From Akebia trifoliata (lineage: Eukaryota > Streptophyta > Magnoliopsida > Ranunculales > Lardizabalaceae): DNA of 64,000 bases. The position numbers and the translations under genes were made by a program. The DNA lies in contig CM030710.1 in assembly GCA_017979445.1 (NCBI GenBank), forward strand, positions 9,906,248-9,970,247. The letters are read 5' to 3'. Positions within the stretch are counted from its first letter, which is position 1. Each line of letters starts with the position of its first letter. Below are positions 12,720 through 24,614 of this stretch, piece after piece. The notes under the pieces were generated by a model. It was not told the origin of the DNA. It did no database searches and saw nothing but the letters and a program-made list of their open reading frames with translations.

Positions 12720-15700
12720 TGTAAAATCCTAAATTTTTTATTCGTATTTCGAAGAAAATAAATAGTGAAATTTTAAAAAAATCTTGAAAGTGGGACTTAG
12801 GGTAAAACTGTAGGATTTGGTTCTGATTATTTTTAATGAAATCTGACCTCACCATTGGATTCAAAATGGTCAAAAAACATGCTTTAGCTTGTAAGTACGT
12901 TTAAATGCGAGTCCGAACAGAAAAGTTATAAAATTTTCGATTATTGAGTCGGATTAAGTTAAAATAATAATTTTTTGTTAGAGTAAGAATTATTAAGATT
13001 CGATCATACCATTGGGTTCATAATGAAAAATTATAGAAAATAGACTATTTACTTGTCATTTTAGAGTCTAAAAAATTGAATTATTGTCAAAAATGAAAAT
13101 CATGTCAATTTTAGAGTCCCATTGGGTCAAAAAAATAAATTTTCGTTAAAGATATAATTTGTAGAATTTAATCACACCATTAGATCTGGAATAAAAAATT
13201 AGACAAAATAGAGAATTCATTCATTACTTTTGGAGTCTAGATGGTCAAGTTATCGTCAAACGAAACAATAGGTAAAATATCGATTTCATCCCGCACTTAT
13301 ATAAATAATTTTTTTAATTCAAAATACTATTCATCATCTCAATTCGTCCAAAAACTAGTCAATGTATTTGACGAAAATAATTAGTTTTTCTCTCGATTTT
13401 TAACCCCAGAGTCACCGCGATCGGGTCACCGTCGACTTTCGATGTAAGAGGAGAAAAGGTCCGCAGCCTTGACATCTACAAAACCTACCCAACTTCTTCT
13501 CGTTTTCTTTTCTCTTTCTCCTCGTATCATAAAAAATCAGCTATATATATATATACAGGATTTAGCAACTTCGACCTCAGATTTCATCTGTTTCGGGGTC
13601 AAACCGTCTTCCGTCGTAGAAGGGAAAAAGGACATAGGCATTGAAATCTTCGAAACCACCGAGCCATATTAAAAAATTAGCTACCTTGAAGTTCGATCAA
13701 TCTCGATTTCTATGCCACTCATTTGCACACGCGCTTCAATTCTTTCGCACAGAGATGGTAAAAAACTTTCAATTTCTATTAATAATTGTAGATTATGAAA
13801 ATTACATTTAGGATTTTATTAAAAATTTGGGATGTGTTTCCAAAAATATAGAATTCAATTGGTTATTTAAAATTTTACGCTAGAACTTGCATATTTGATA
13901 TGTTTAATTATATTTTATAACAAATTATACGTGGGTAGAATATTTCACCGAGTTATTTCTGTCAATTGGGTCCTGTGCATCACTCGGATCCCATGTTGAT
14001 CTAATTTTGATATTTTTTCAATGTTATTAAAAAAATAAATTTCATAGTTGAAAAAATGATTTAATATTAAGTGACCTCATATTGATCTGATGAATATCAA
14101 AAAGTGAATATTTTCTTTCGAAAGATTAAGAACTACGAAAATTGAAAAAAGGGAAAAAGGGAATGAAACGGTAAATTATCAGAATTACACCCAAGGGATG
14201 ATGTCTGTATTTTACATCCGAAAATATGAGATGTCACACCCCGTGCACGTGCCAAACTGGACCCGTGATCAATTAGGATAACGGTGTAGTAGCAGTGCTA
14301 CACATGGCAGACTTCATGAGTTGACACGTGACTACGGGTAGGAAATACGGCCAATGAGTGATATCTGCATTTCATATTGTGTGTTGTGTGTAGGTTGGTG
14401 AAGGGATATCCAAGGATAATGATTGGTTGTATGTTTATTTAAAATCTGTTGGCATAGAGGCTCCAAGTTCTGTTATTTATTTTAGGCCAGATGGCTACAG
14501 TTGCATGATAGGAAATTGGATATCTATTATCAACCTTGTATTCTAAATTTCTCTTTTATTTTTAAATGAAAATAATATATATATATGGGAAATGTTCAAC
14601 AACAAACATTTTGGCAAAACATTTTTCAAAACATGGGTTAGAGGTTTTGGAATGGGCTGATTTTTGGTGAGGATGATCTCTACGGTGAGGAGATCATCAT
14701 CACCAAAAATCAGCCCATTCCAAAACTTCTAACGATTCCAAAACTTCTAACCCCATCAAAAATAGTTTACAAAAAATGGATGGTCCACAATTTTTCAACG
14801 TGTAAACTGGGGCTAGAAGTTTTGGAATGGGCTGATTTTTGGTGAGAATGATCTCCTCACTATAAAGATCATCCTCACCAAAAATCAGCCTATTCCAAAA
14901 CCTCTAACCCATGTTTTGATAAATGTTTTGCCAAAATGTTTGTTGCTGAACAGGACCCTATATATATATATATAGTTATTTTGAGAGTTGTTAAAGAGTC
15001 TGTGAATGCTTGTAGGGATAGTGCGTTATATTATCTGGTGTGGTATACTATTCTGGGATGTACGGTAGGGACAACCAAACTCATATGTGGTATGGGACGC
15101 GTATGAGAGTTGAGTCACAACTGAAATCCGAGTTTATTTCTCTCTTTCTTTACTAGTGAACTTGTAATGTAAATGTGGTCGTATACGAATGGATTGTATA
15201 TTTGAGAATCACAAGAATGCCTGATAGGCATAGATGAAGATGATTAATCAGTGATTACTAATAATCTATAGTAGTTGAACGTTCTGACACATTGAAAAGA
15301 GACCCATTGCTTACGTTCACATCAAATGGCTAGCCTAAACTGGATAAATGGTCCCGCAAGTGTGGTAAACAACGACTAGCCATAAAATTAGGAACTAATA
15401 CTTTATTATGAAACATCATGTTCCGACTAGGAGTGATCCAGTCGTGAATCCCAACTCTCTGATTCCATTACTCCACCATTGTGTATTATGTATATGTTGT
15501 CTTATTTTGATATATAAAATGAAATGCATGTTTAATATTTTCATTTAAGTTAATTAGATTTATATAAAAAAAATGCTATAGTGAGTAGTGTTGATTGATA
15601 TAATGTGAGTTTTAAAATGTTTAGTTGCTCATCCCTGGCTATATGTACTAATTAATTGTAGTTTTTTCTGTAAAATTTTACATATTTTAAAATGATTTAA

Positions 15701-16224
15701 TATGTTTATTCGTTCTTGTTAGGAAAGGTTATTGACAGAAATTATTTGCTTCCTTACTGGGTAACCATTGTTACTCACCCTTTCTTTCTTCATTTTTTTT
15801 AGTTTAAGATTCAGAACTTGACGATGCAAGTGTAGAACACGAGTGAGGACTATCTGGTAGGTCAAATAGACAACTAGAGTCCATTACCTGGTGAGTACTG
15901 GGACTACAACCCCTAGTGTTGTTGATTTGTCTAGGAGTATTATAGATTTTATACTAAGCGTTAGGACTTTTTTTAAAGTGAGGAATGTTTGTATAATCTT
16001 GTATTTTATTTATCCTTCCGTACTCTAATCTATCGTACATTATTAGATGTATATAGATTTCCACTTGTATTATATTTTGTATGTATATATCGTTTATTAG
16101 GTACAGGTTGAATACATTGGATTACTTACATAAATAGATGAGACCATGTCGAAATTTCGAGGCATCACCTAGTGCCTCGAAATCTAATATGGGGCTTTGT
16201 GTTAGCATTTGGCGGGACTCCACA
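12720..16224 (+). mobile_element. Solo LTR of the same chromovirus family (3505 bp with MITE)
   Basis: Starts TGTAAAATCCTAAATTTTTT and ends GGCGGGACTCCACA, matching the 4835-7985 LTR along its length but clearly more diverged. Flanking five bases are AAACC (12715-12719) and AAATC (16225-16229), a target duplication with one C/T change. There is no primer site or interior, so it is the product of LTR-LTR recombination. It lies in a PMD exon and itself holds a MITE-like insertion at 14587-14958. The TATA box is kept near 13296. Confidence 0.92.
14587..14958. mobile_element. MITE-like element with nested hairpins (372 bp)
   Basis: The two ends are inverted: GGGAAATGTTCAACAAC at the start against GGGTCCTGTTCAGCAAC read back from the end. 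The match continues for ~60 bases (AACATTTTGGCAAAACATTT, ACATGGGTTAGAGGTTTTGG). Inside are two further hairpins of about 80-90 bases (14644-14726 and 14817-14909), both made from AATGGGCTGATTTTTGGTGA and its complement. The element is absent from the matching site in the other two LTR copies, which proves insertion. It sits in a TA run, so the target duplication length is unclear (TA, TATA or 8 bp). The GGNCCTGTTCAG-like end recalls PIF/Harbinger or hAT MITEs; the superfamily is not settled. Confidence 0.88.
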
Positions 16225-17077
16225 AAATCAAGAAAAAGATATTTTCAAAATGCCTAATATAGTTACGAGATGTTGAGATTATCAAAGACTTTTTTTGGGG
16301 CACAATCGTACTTGCAATTTTGTATTGACAACTAGGGTGCACATCAAGGAAAGATGTGACACAGATAATAGAATATCTACCATTGCTATAGGTATGAGTA
16401 AATTAAATTTGATTTTATTTTCAATTTGACATATATGTAATAATAAGTCTATATTTTCAATTGTAGACATGGATTTACGAACATTTCTCACAGTTTCATG
16501 TGGGTTTGGATGAAGAATTTCATATTGGAGACCCTTGTATCAAGCGGTGGAAGCCACGCTTTGTAAATGCTGTTTCAATTGATGAACTCCAACATATACG
16601 ATAGGCCATAGATGATATAGTGAACAAAGACATAAGTATTATATCCCATTTTGTATAATATAATGAGGTCGTAATTATGTTTAATCTAATTTATATGCTT
16701 GGCAAGTGATCTGGAACCCATACAGGGAGGATAGACAACATTTTCCACTAAACCTAGTCACATTCTACGACGGTTGTGTTAGGTCGGACAACATCGTAGA
16801 ACTTTACCATCTGGTAAGGTGTCTTCGACAATTTGGATACGTCCAAATCATTCCTCCATATTCAATACGACCTATCTCCAAAGACAAGGGTCTAAATGTA
16901 CTTGTTTATCGATTTGAGTACAAATTTATTAAAAAATATTGGCAAAAATGGTCTAAGCATGTACTATCATCAAAAGTATTGGGAGATAAAGTAACTTTGC
17001 CATGGGATACTAAATCAGTCTATCAGCTATGGTACGTCAATATATTGTATACGATCATTCAAAACCCGGATAATTGA

Positions 17078-18640
17078 ATTGGAGTGATACGACAACGTCA
17101 AAATCACTCAAATAGAGCCTCAATCCCCGAAGAAATCTCTAAATTGGTAATTTCATATATATAATTCAGATTTTACAAATTTGAATCAAACTTGTGTCGT
17201 ATTATTTACTTCTTTTTGCAATATTAATTAGTGCATATATATAGGTCAGGTTGAGATGAGAGATTTAGCGTTGGGCTTATTGAAGGAATCAATTTCCTTA
17301 GGGCCCAATCAAGAATCACAAATTTTGCTAATACGTTAAAAGGAAGTATACAAAATACTACATACCTAGAAAAGAACTCCATCTTAGCCGATAGTTGATG
17401 ATGAAGCTCTAAATGTAATGAAAAAAAAAACAAGAAAAAGGAAGAGGCCAATTAAACTAAGTAGGAAAAGTTAGAAGAGTTAATTTGATGAATTATTTTG
17501 CTTAATTTATATTTTTATATAAACACAATGTTAGAAAGAATGATTCTTCTAACATTGCATAAAAAATAATCTGATCTCATGTCAGAATGATGCTTCTAGG
17601 GACATAAAATTTATTAATTGTATTTCAAAGGGTTCCTTTATGAGAAATGTTGATCATTTTATTGTAATAAGGTGTACATATGAATCCTACTGATAGAAAT
17701 AATTTGAAGTTTTTTTGTGTACCGAACGTGAAGATAAATTAAGATTTTAAATTATGATATACATACATTAGTATTAAATTAAATCTTTTAATACTTATAG
17801 GTAATGTGCACGAGGATGATGGTAACATGAACATGGATAACTTTCAAAGAAGAGTGAAGGTGAGTCGATCTGATTGTTTAATAGTCACAATCTTTTTTTA
17901 AAGTACTTTATAAATGTAAAAGTGTCTTATGTGCTCCTTATGATATGGAAAGTGAAAAGAAAAATCCAAAAAGTTCTCGCATCACGACGACCTGGGAGTA
18001 CCTTAACGGATGCAACGATATTACGAAAGAAAAGAACACAAAGAGTACGAACAATTGTCATGGAACGTATAGAACGTGTGAGTGGTGAGTTATATTTTTC
18101 GTGATTCAGACTTTAAATAACTTATTTTTAAAGTTGTGTTTATACACATAATCATGATATATATTCAAATTATTGACATTAGTTTCACAACCAGTGAAAC
18201 ATACTCGAAACTTATATAATGTGTCATTCCAAACTCATGTTGCAACATTGGGTAGAGTGAAAAGAAATCGACATAATGACAATAAGCAAGTAATTAAGTT
18301 GTCATCAAGTAAACAAATATAAAATGAAATTTAATATTCCATGTTGATTTACGAAAGACGGAATGGTTCAGATACTCGTAGATTTTGACATAATGCAATA
18401 TAACTAATGTCTTCTAATTATAACATTCTTACCATATTTTGTATAGATTCAAATGTTTGAGATACAGATGACTGGTCGAGTTGTCACAAGAGACTAAGGT
18501 ATTGATCAAACTGTACATCACGAGTCAATTTTTTTATAAAATTAATGTTAAAAAGATACTTCTAATATTGAAATTTTTTATGAGAGGTTACATATTTTGG
18601 CAAACTTATCTGTTTTAATTTTATAAAAAATTCACAACTT
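17078..18640 (+). pseudogene. Decayed 3' exons and downstream region of the PMD gene
   Basis: Short coding-like pieces follow the last clear PMD exon: EMRDLALGLLKESISLGPNQ (from 17253), a basic KRKRPIKL-like patch near 17415-17460, and ASRRPGSTLTDATILRKKRT (17968 on). They are spaced by intron-like AT-rich DNA with GT and AG edges. One palindromic unit lies at 17525-17645. The stretch from 17640 on, including 18400-18640, recurs at 24870-25278 plus 27906-28100, so this part belongs to the repeat family rather than to single-copy DNA. Confidence 0.5.
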
Positions 18641-18644
18641 TTGG

Positions 18645-18875
18645 ATGGCTACTAAAATGACTAATAGGATGGCTGTGAGTATGGCCCAGAGGATGGCTAT
18701 GTGGATAAAGGATAGGATACCCGATAGGATGGTTGTATGGATGGTGGCTAGGATGGCTAATAGGATAGTTGTGATGATGGCTGTGAGGATAACTTTGTAG
18801 ATGATGGATGATAAGATGTCCCAGAGGATGCTTATTGAATGGCGATATGGATGGTTGATAGAATAGTTGTACTAA
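18645..18875 (+). repeat. GGATGG 12-bp array, inner right
   Basis: Degenerate tandem copies of AGGATGGCTRTK. It is the reversed counterpart of the CCATCC array at 9985-10100. Confidence 0.8.
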
Positions 18876-18879
18876 AGTA

Positions 18880-19160
18880 CATTATGATATAATGTCAAAA
18901 GACTCCTTCTAACATTGAATAATAAAATACATTTTGATTTAATGTCAGAAGGAACCTTTTGACATTGAATAAAATACTTCTGATTTAATGTCAAAAGGTT
19001 CTTTATGACATTGAATAAAATACTTATGATCTAATGCCAGAAGGAACATTTTGACATTGAATAAAATGCATTCTGATCTAATGTTAGAAGGAACCTTTTG
19101 ATATTGAATAAAATACTTCTAATCTAATGTCAAAAGGCTTCTTCTGACATTATTTCACTA
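18880..19160. repeat. Palindromic-unit array, inner right
   Basis: Six or so units of AATGTCARAAGG-NN-CCTTYTGACATT joined by a GAATAAAATACTTCTGATCT-like linker, with a period of about 46 bp. Confidence 0.85.
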
Positions 19161-19330
19161 TTCAATAAATCTATTCAAATTTCTATTGTCTTGATAATTT
19201 TTCCTAAAGTTTATCATAAAAAAATATGTATATTTGATTATAAAAATCTTATTTAATTAAATTTGATTCTAATTAAAAATAAAATATCATAAATCTCTAA
19301 AAAAAACTTGTGTTAGATAGTTGTGTGAAT
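19141..19330 (-). repeat. Unique block of the inverted ends (right copy)
   Basis: Reverse complement of 9521-9730. It is not built of short repeats, so it is the best anchor for dating and for confirming the inverted structure. Confidence 0.9.
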
Positions 19331-20845
19331 GGTTGATAGGATGACTGATAAGATGGCTTATAGGATGGCTATCAAGATGGCTGTAAGGATGGTTAATAGG
19401 ATGGTTGTGTGGATAGCCTACAAGATGACTGTGAGGATGATTTTATAGGATGGTTGTGTAGATGACTCTTAACATTACTATGCAGATGATGGCTATATGG
19501 CTGTGTGGATGGCTAATAGGATGGCCGACAAGATGGTTATGAAGATGACCCAAAGGATGGCTAATAAGATGGTTGATAAGATTACTTTTTAGGATAACCG
19601 TGAGGATGGCCAAGAATATGGCTGATAGGATGGCTGTGTGGATGGTGGTTAGTATGGCTAATAGGATGGCCTACAGGATGGTTGTGTTGATGGTGGTTAG
19701 GATGGTTGTGAGGATGGCTTACGAGATGGCTATGAAGATGGTCGAGAAGATGGTTAATAGGATGGATGTGAGGATGACTGTGTAGATGGCTCTTGACATG
19801 ATTGTGTGGATGGTGGCTATGATGGCTATGTGAATGATTGATAGGATGGCCCAAAGGATGGTTGATAAGATGGCTAAGAGGATGGCATTCTAGGATAGCT
19901 GTGAGGATGGTTGAGAGTATGACTGTGAAGATGGCCGAGATGATGACTAATAGGATGGCCTATAAAATGGTTGTGTGAATGATGGTTAGGATGGCCTACA
20001 GGATGATTGCGTGGATGGTGGTTAGGATGGCTTATAGGATAGCTATGAAGATGGCCTAAAAGATGCCTAATATGATGGTCAAGAAAATGATTAATAGGAT
20101 GACTGTAAGGATGGTTTTTTAAGATGGCTATAAGAATAGTCGAGATGATGACTGATAGGAGTCCTATAAGATGACTATGTGGATGGTAGTTAGGATGGCT
20201 GTGAGGATGGCCCAAAGGATGGTTGATAGGACAACCTACATGATGGCTATGAGGATGGCCAAGAGTATGATCGTGAGGTTGGCAAAGAGGAGGGCTGATA
20301 GGATGGCGTACAAGATGGTTGTGTAGATGGTGGCGAGGATGGCTGTGAGGATGCCAAGATGATCATTGATAAAATGGCCAACAGGATGGCTGTGAGGATG
20401 GCCCAAATGATGGCTGACAGGATAACCTACATGATGGCTGTGAAGATGGCCAAGAGTATGATCGTGAGGATGGCATAGAGGTGGGCTGATAGGATGGCGT
20501 ACAAGATGGCTATGTAGATCGTGGCTAGGATGGCTTTCTGTATGATGGATGATAGGATGGTCTAGAAGATGCTTGTATGGATAGTTGTGTGGATGGAGCT
20601 CTAGGATGACTGTATGGATGGTGGTTATGAGGATGGCTTTCTAGGATGCCTATGAGGATGGCTAATAGGATAAATATGAGGTTGGCTTTTTAAGATGGCT
20701 GTAAGGATGACTAATAAGATAATTGTGAGGATAATTTTGTAAAGGATGGATGATAGGATTGCTTAGAGAATGCTTATGTGGATGGCTAACAGGATGGTTA
20801 TATGGATGGTTGTGTGGATGACTAATAGAATGGTTATGCTAAAAT
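19320..20845 (+). repeat. Long GGATGG 12-bp minisatellite, outer right
   Basis: About 1.5 kb of degenerate 12-bp units such as AGGATGGCTGTG, AGGATGGCCCAA, AGGATGGTTGAT and AGGATGGCGTAC. Units are ordered into a higher-order repeat of roughly 190 bp: the block starting near 20209 recurs near 20397. Because 12 is a multiple of 3, open frames appear on both strands (Met/Val-rich on plus, His/Pro/Ser-rich on minus). I take them as by-products. Confidence 0.9.
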
Positions 20846-20849
20846 ACAT

Positions 20850-21440
20850 TCTGATATAATGTCAGAAGGAATCTTTTAACATTAAATAAAATAATTCTGA
20901 TCTAATGTCAAAAGATTCCTTCTGAAATTGAATAAAATACATTCTGATCTAATGCAGAAGGAACCTTTTGACATTGAATAAAATATATCTGATCTAATGT
21001 TAAAAGATTCATTCTAACATTGAATAAAATACATTCTGATCTAATGTTAGTAAAAATCTTTTGATATTGAATAAAATACTTCTGATCTAATGTCAAAAGA
21101 TTCCTTTTAATATTGAATAAAATATATTCTGATTTAAAGGCTCTTTCTTATATTAAATAAAATTCATTCTAATCTAATATCAAAAGAAGCCTTTTGACAT
21201 TCAATAAAATACTTCTGATCTAATGTCAAAAGGCTCCTTCTAACATTTAAAAAAATACATTCTTATCTAATGTCAAAAAGAACTTTTTGACATTGAGTAA
21301 AATACATTTTGATCTAATGTTAGAAGGCTCCCTTTAACATTGAATAAAATATATTTTGATATAACATTAGAAGACTCCCTTTGATATTGAATAAAATATA
21401 TTTTGATATAATGTTAGAAGGAGCCTTTTGATATTAAATA
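20850..21440. repeat. Palindromic-unit array, outer right
   Basis: A dozen or so units of the AATGTCARAAGG/CCTTYTGACATT palindrome with the usual AATAAAATAYATTCTGATCTA linker, decaying toward 21440. It probably marks the right edge of the foldback element. Confidence 0.85.
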
Positions 21441-21445
21441 AAATA

Positions 21446-23640
21446 CATAATTTTATAACAAAAAATGGTGAAAAATCTAAATTATTAGAACTCACTCATC
21501 TTTTTAAAATTTTAATTTTTATAAGTGAACTGACTCATCTTCTTCAAACTATCCAATCAGGCAACCAACCAACCCTTCTTTAATCTGTCTATGTACGAAT
21601 TAGGAAGCACATATATAATTTAGAGAAAATTTACTTCAAATATAATTCCAAGAATGTAGCATGAAGTATGTGATCCTGTTGTTTAGTTGTCAGAAACACT
21701 TGAATGGGCTAAAACAAAACTTTTTATTCTTCTATGACTTACCTCTTTTGACTATTTGATGTAGATTTGTACCATTGGATGCTCAACTTCAATTTCCATA
21801 TTCCTATTGTTTCTACTTGTACATCGGATCAAACATGATTGGATTCATGCACCTATAATTTTTTATTTGCTTCAATGTGCCTAAGCTATATTTCTTTTTA
21901 TGCTCAGGACATTGATGAATAATATGATAATTGGTGGCACAATTGTAGATAATATGATGATTACTGCCTTTAATGAATTATAGGGTGAGTGGAAAAATGT
22001 ACATTGGAGAAGAAAAGAAATATGTAACTTTATTCCCTATATATTTTTTATTTATCAAACTATAAATGATAGTGTATTTTTGTGTATCTTTTGGAATGTG
22101 GAATATTCTTTGCATGTAACTTTGGGGATTAATAAAAAGGCATTGCCGTTTATTTACGAGGTACTAAATTTTGTCATTATGTGTGACTTAGACAACATGG
22201 TTATTATCAAATACTATAATTTAGGTCTTGAAAGGTTTAAAGCTCTAGTTGCAATAATGCACCATTCTTTTGATGGTATGAAATTGGTTTAAGAAAATAA
22301 TTTCATGTAGCCTATTGACTTACCTGATTTTTAGTTTTTGACTTGCACAAGGATTCTAACCTGGTTTTAAGGATTATATCTTTAAAGATTCTAAACTAAT
22401 GTATCATACTAACAACAATAATGTACTATTAAAAACAGGTTTACTGATAAAAAAAATGTGTTATTAGTTTGATGGTAGGCATTATCTTTAAGTATCTTCT
22501 TTTGAAGTTAATCTAGATGAAATAAAAATGAAGGAACTTATGTCTCTTTTTAAAACTTGGCAATAAAAGTTTAAAGTGGACATATTTTTTTTTAAATATT
22601 ACAAGGCCTTCCAAAGATTTTATGCAATTTTTTTCCCTAATTTTTTCTCCAATTTAAAGTAGGATTGAGTAAATAGAGTTATTCAATATTTAAATATAGA
22701 CCAAATTTCCCTACTTACGAGTTGGACCCGCATTGTCCCACAAGTTCTTGAAAATTATCAAATAGCCTATTAACACCCCACATAACTTGACAAATTGTCA
22801 AACCCAATACCTTCCTTATTGTTATGTTTTCTTCCTATAGTTTAATATATTCAAAAGGCTCTTCCTCTTGTAGAGTTGTTAAAAAACTAATACCATCTTT
22901 AAACTCTTACTTGGTGGAGGACACATTTTTTTTTATAATAAGAGAGCTTGTCATACTTCTGCCACTGAAAATCAACAGTTCACTCATCGGGTAGGCATTG
23001 AAGAAAATGAGGATGACTAGTGTACCCTTCTTTACTATCCAATATATAATAATATACAAGTGCAAATTTCCAAAGATAAAATGCACAGACAATATGAGAA
23101 AAAAATTTAAGAGTTAATGATAGAGAACAATATAATCATATTGATCGGTCTAACCAATTCTTTAAAGGGACTTAACTAGGGATTATTTTTACCATCTATT
23201 ACAAACCTTAAAACAAGTATATGTAGATGAATATACTTATAAAAATTTGTTATAATGATAACTATCAGAAGAACATAACTACAACACCATCCCTCGTCCA
23301 TTTCACATTATACTGATAAGTTGGGTACTAGATTAGAGGATCAAATAACACCCTTTAGCATGCACATGCTCCGATATTAGCCCTTCTGATTCTTTCTGGA
23401 TGGCATATCTTCGAAATGACTCGACTGGTTCATCTAAAATTTAATATGATTTATTGTACAACCTGTAAATCTATTAACTTGGCCAGTCGACCTATATATT
23501 CCCGGTCTCCTTGTTTCTTGCCTTCGAAAATAAAATAAATTTTCATATTTGCCTATTTTGGAACCTGCCATTATAATAAATAACGCGAGTCATATAAAGT
23601 GTGTTCATGTCTAAATTCTGACTTGAAGATATACAAAGTA
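21446..23640. other. AT-rich DNA, nothing recognised
   Basis: Short open frames (for example 22080-22292) have no recognisable domain and no neighbours that explain them. The minus-strand stretch at about 23400-23590 reads EGKKQGD and LDEPVESFRRYA-like fragments in shifting frames, which may be transposon-derived, but I cannot place them. Confidence 0.4.
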
Positions 23641-23649
23641 TTTCACTTG

Positions 23650-24470
23650 ACTCTATATGCTCCTCTTTAACAGAGAGTTGAAGCAAACTAGATAGCAAAT
23701 CTACTTTAGTAGATAGTGTGATATCCGAATGCTAAAGCTAGGGACAGTTTATTTTGCAGCTTGATTTAGCAATTCGTCGAAGCGTTCGGATATTTGAGGG
23801 TAATACTCTCTCGATCTAAAAAGTTGTTAGCTCCTCCAACGTGAGCTCTCATTGACAGCGTCAAATCCTAGAATTTTAGAAAATTCTCCCTGACTAATGT
23901 AAATGTGCAAGTGTGTGCACTTGAAATCTAAGATAAATCTTAGAGTATCTAAGCAAAATTTGAACAAAAACTGAGTAAAATCTTAGCAAAATCTGAGCAT
24001 AAACTGAGCAAAAGTTAAATGTCATACTTTACCTACCCTAGGTGAAAAAGTAATGAACTTATTTTCTAGGAGTCCTACTCTACCTACTTGGGGTGAAAGA
24101 GTAATAAACTATTTTAAGGAGTTCTACTCTACCTACTCGAGGTGAAAGAATAATGAATTTTTTTCTAGGAATCCTACGTTGCTTACTCGGGGTGAAAGAG
24201 TAATGAACTATTTTGAGGAGTCTTACTCTACCTACTCGGGGTGAAAAAGTAATAAACTTTTTTCTAGGAGTCCTACTCTACCTACTCGGGGTGAAAGAGT
24301 AATGAACTTATTTTTTGGAAGTCCTACTCTACCTACTTAGGGTGAAAGAGTAATGAACTACTTTTGAGAGTCCTACTTTACCTACTCTTGGTGAAAGAGT
24401 AATGAACTATTTTTTTGGAAGTCCTACTTTACCTACTCGGGGTGACAAGCAACACTTTCATATTGATATC
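23650..24470 (-). mobile_element. Ogre/Tat 3'-UTR fragment, reversed
   Basis: Read on the minus strand, 23800-23650 matches 46905-47030 of the full Ogre element. Shared motifs include GACGAATTGCTAAATCA, GCTGCAAAAT, CACTATCTAC and TAGATTTGCTATCTAGTTTG. The 23890-24010 piece matches the GCTCAGTTTATGCTCAG run at 46640-46730. Upstream of that is a tandem array (24033-24447), in the same place where the full element carries its 33-bp array but with a different unit. No coding sequence is left. Confidence 0.8.
24033..24447 (-). repeat. Tandem array, ~58-bp unit, in Ogre 3'-UTR fragment
   Basis: About seven units, each with GTCCTACTCTACCTACTC, GGGGTGAAAGAGTAATGAAC and a TTTTCTAGGA-like linker. The unit sequence is unrelated to the 33-bp and 51-bp arrays of the full-length Ogre at 45097-46636. 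Confidence 0.9.
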
Positions 24471-24614
24471 CACTTTCCAATATCAATATCAACTACTTAA
24501 TCATACATTAAAATATCATGTTGTAGGCTTTTGGATTGTTATTAACTCATCAATGTCTAATAGAAAAAAAATCAGTTATTTAAAAAATGATATCCTACAA
24601 AAGGCCTGAATCTC

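Larger units (their letters stand above)
11947..17077 (+). pseudogene. Plant mobile domain (PMD, MAIN/MAIL-type) gene, broken by a solo LTR
   Basis: Exon 1 (11947-12117) starts at ATG and ends at a GTAAGT donor. Exon 2 (12207-12719) follows a TTGTAG acceptor and carries the PMD signature: FIERWQSKINTFHLPF, TITLDDIDHILGIPI, YLLYVLGCTIFGNKT. A solo LTR then interrupts. Removing it plus one target duplication restores the frame directly into LRDVEIIKDFFWG. A third intron (about 16392-16466) leads to TWIYEHFSQF and KRWKPRF. The last exon (about 16707-17077) has WNPYREDR, CLRQFGYVQIIP and LPWDTKSVYQLWYV. In-frame stops include 12285 (TAA), one soon after the LTR (YSQ-type position) and one at the exon 3 end where glutamine is usual. 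Arabidopsis MAIN and MAIL1 act in silencing and meristem maintenance, but many PMD proteins are transposon passengers, and the location here favours the latter. No function remains. Confidence 0.88.
9350..21445 (+). mobile_element. Foldback/Mutator-like element with repeat-built inverted ends, carrying a PMD gene
   Basis: The two ends are mirror images. Left end, going inward: palindromic unit (9411-9434), CCATCC array (9455-9530), unique ~200-bp block (9521-9730), palindromic array (9690-9880), CCATCC array (9985-10100). Right end, going outward: GGATGG array (18645-18875), palindromic array (18880-19160), the unique block reversed (19141-19330), a long GGATGG array (19320-20845), palindromic array (20850-21440). 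The unique block matches its reverse complement with about two differences over 65 bases (9583-9650 against 19200-19265). Inside lies a PMD pseudogene. Long inverted ends made of short tandem repeats are the hallmark of foldback elements and some MULEs. No transposase lies inside, so this copy would be non-autonomous. The outer ends and a 9-bp target duplication could not be fixed by eye. Confidence 0.7.

Noticed and set aside
19573..20215. Met/Val-rich plus-strand and His/Pro-rich minus-strand open frames
   Set aside because: Translation of a 12-bp tandem repeat; period divisible by 3 keeps frames open.
22080..22292. 70-codon frame in the unassigned region
   Set aside because: No start context, domain, homologous copy or neighbour to support it.
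24033..24447. Regular repeat-spacer look, considered as CRISPR
   Set aside because: Units are contiguous and all parts are repeated, so there are no unique spacers; context is a plant retrotransposon 3' UTR.
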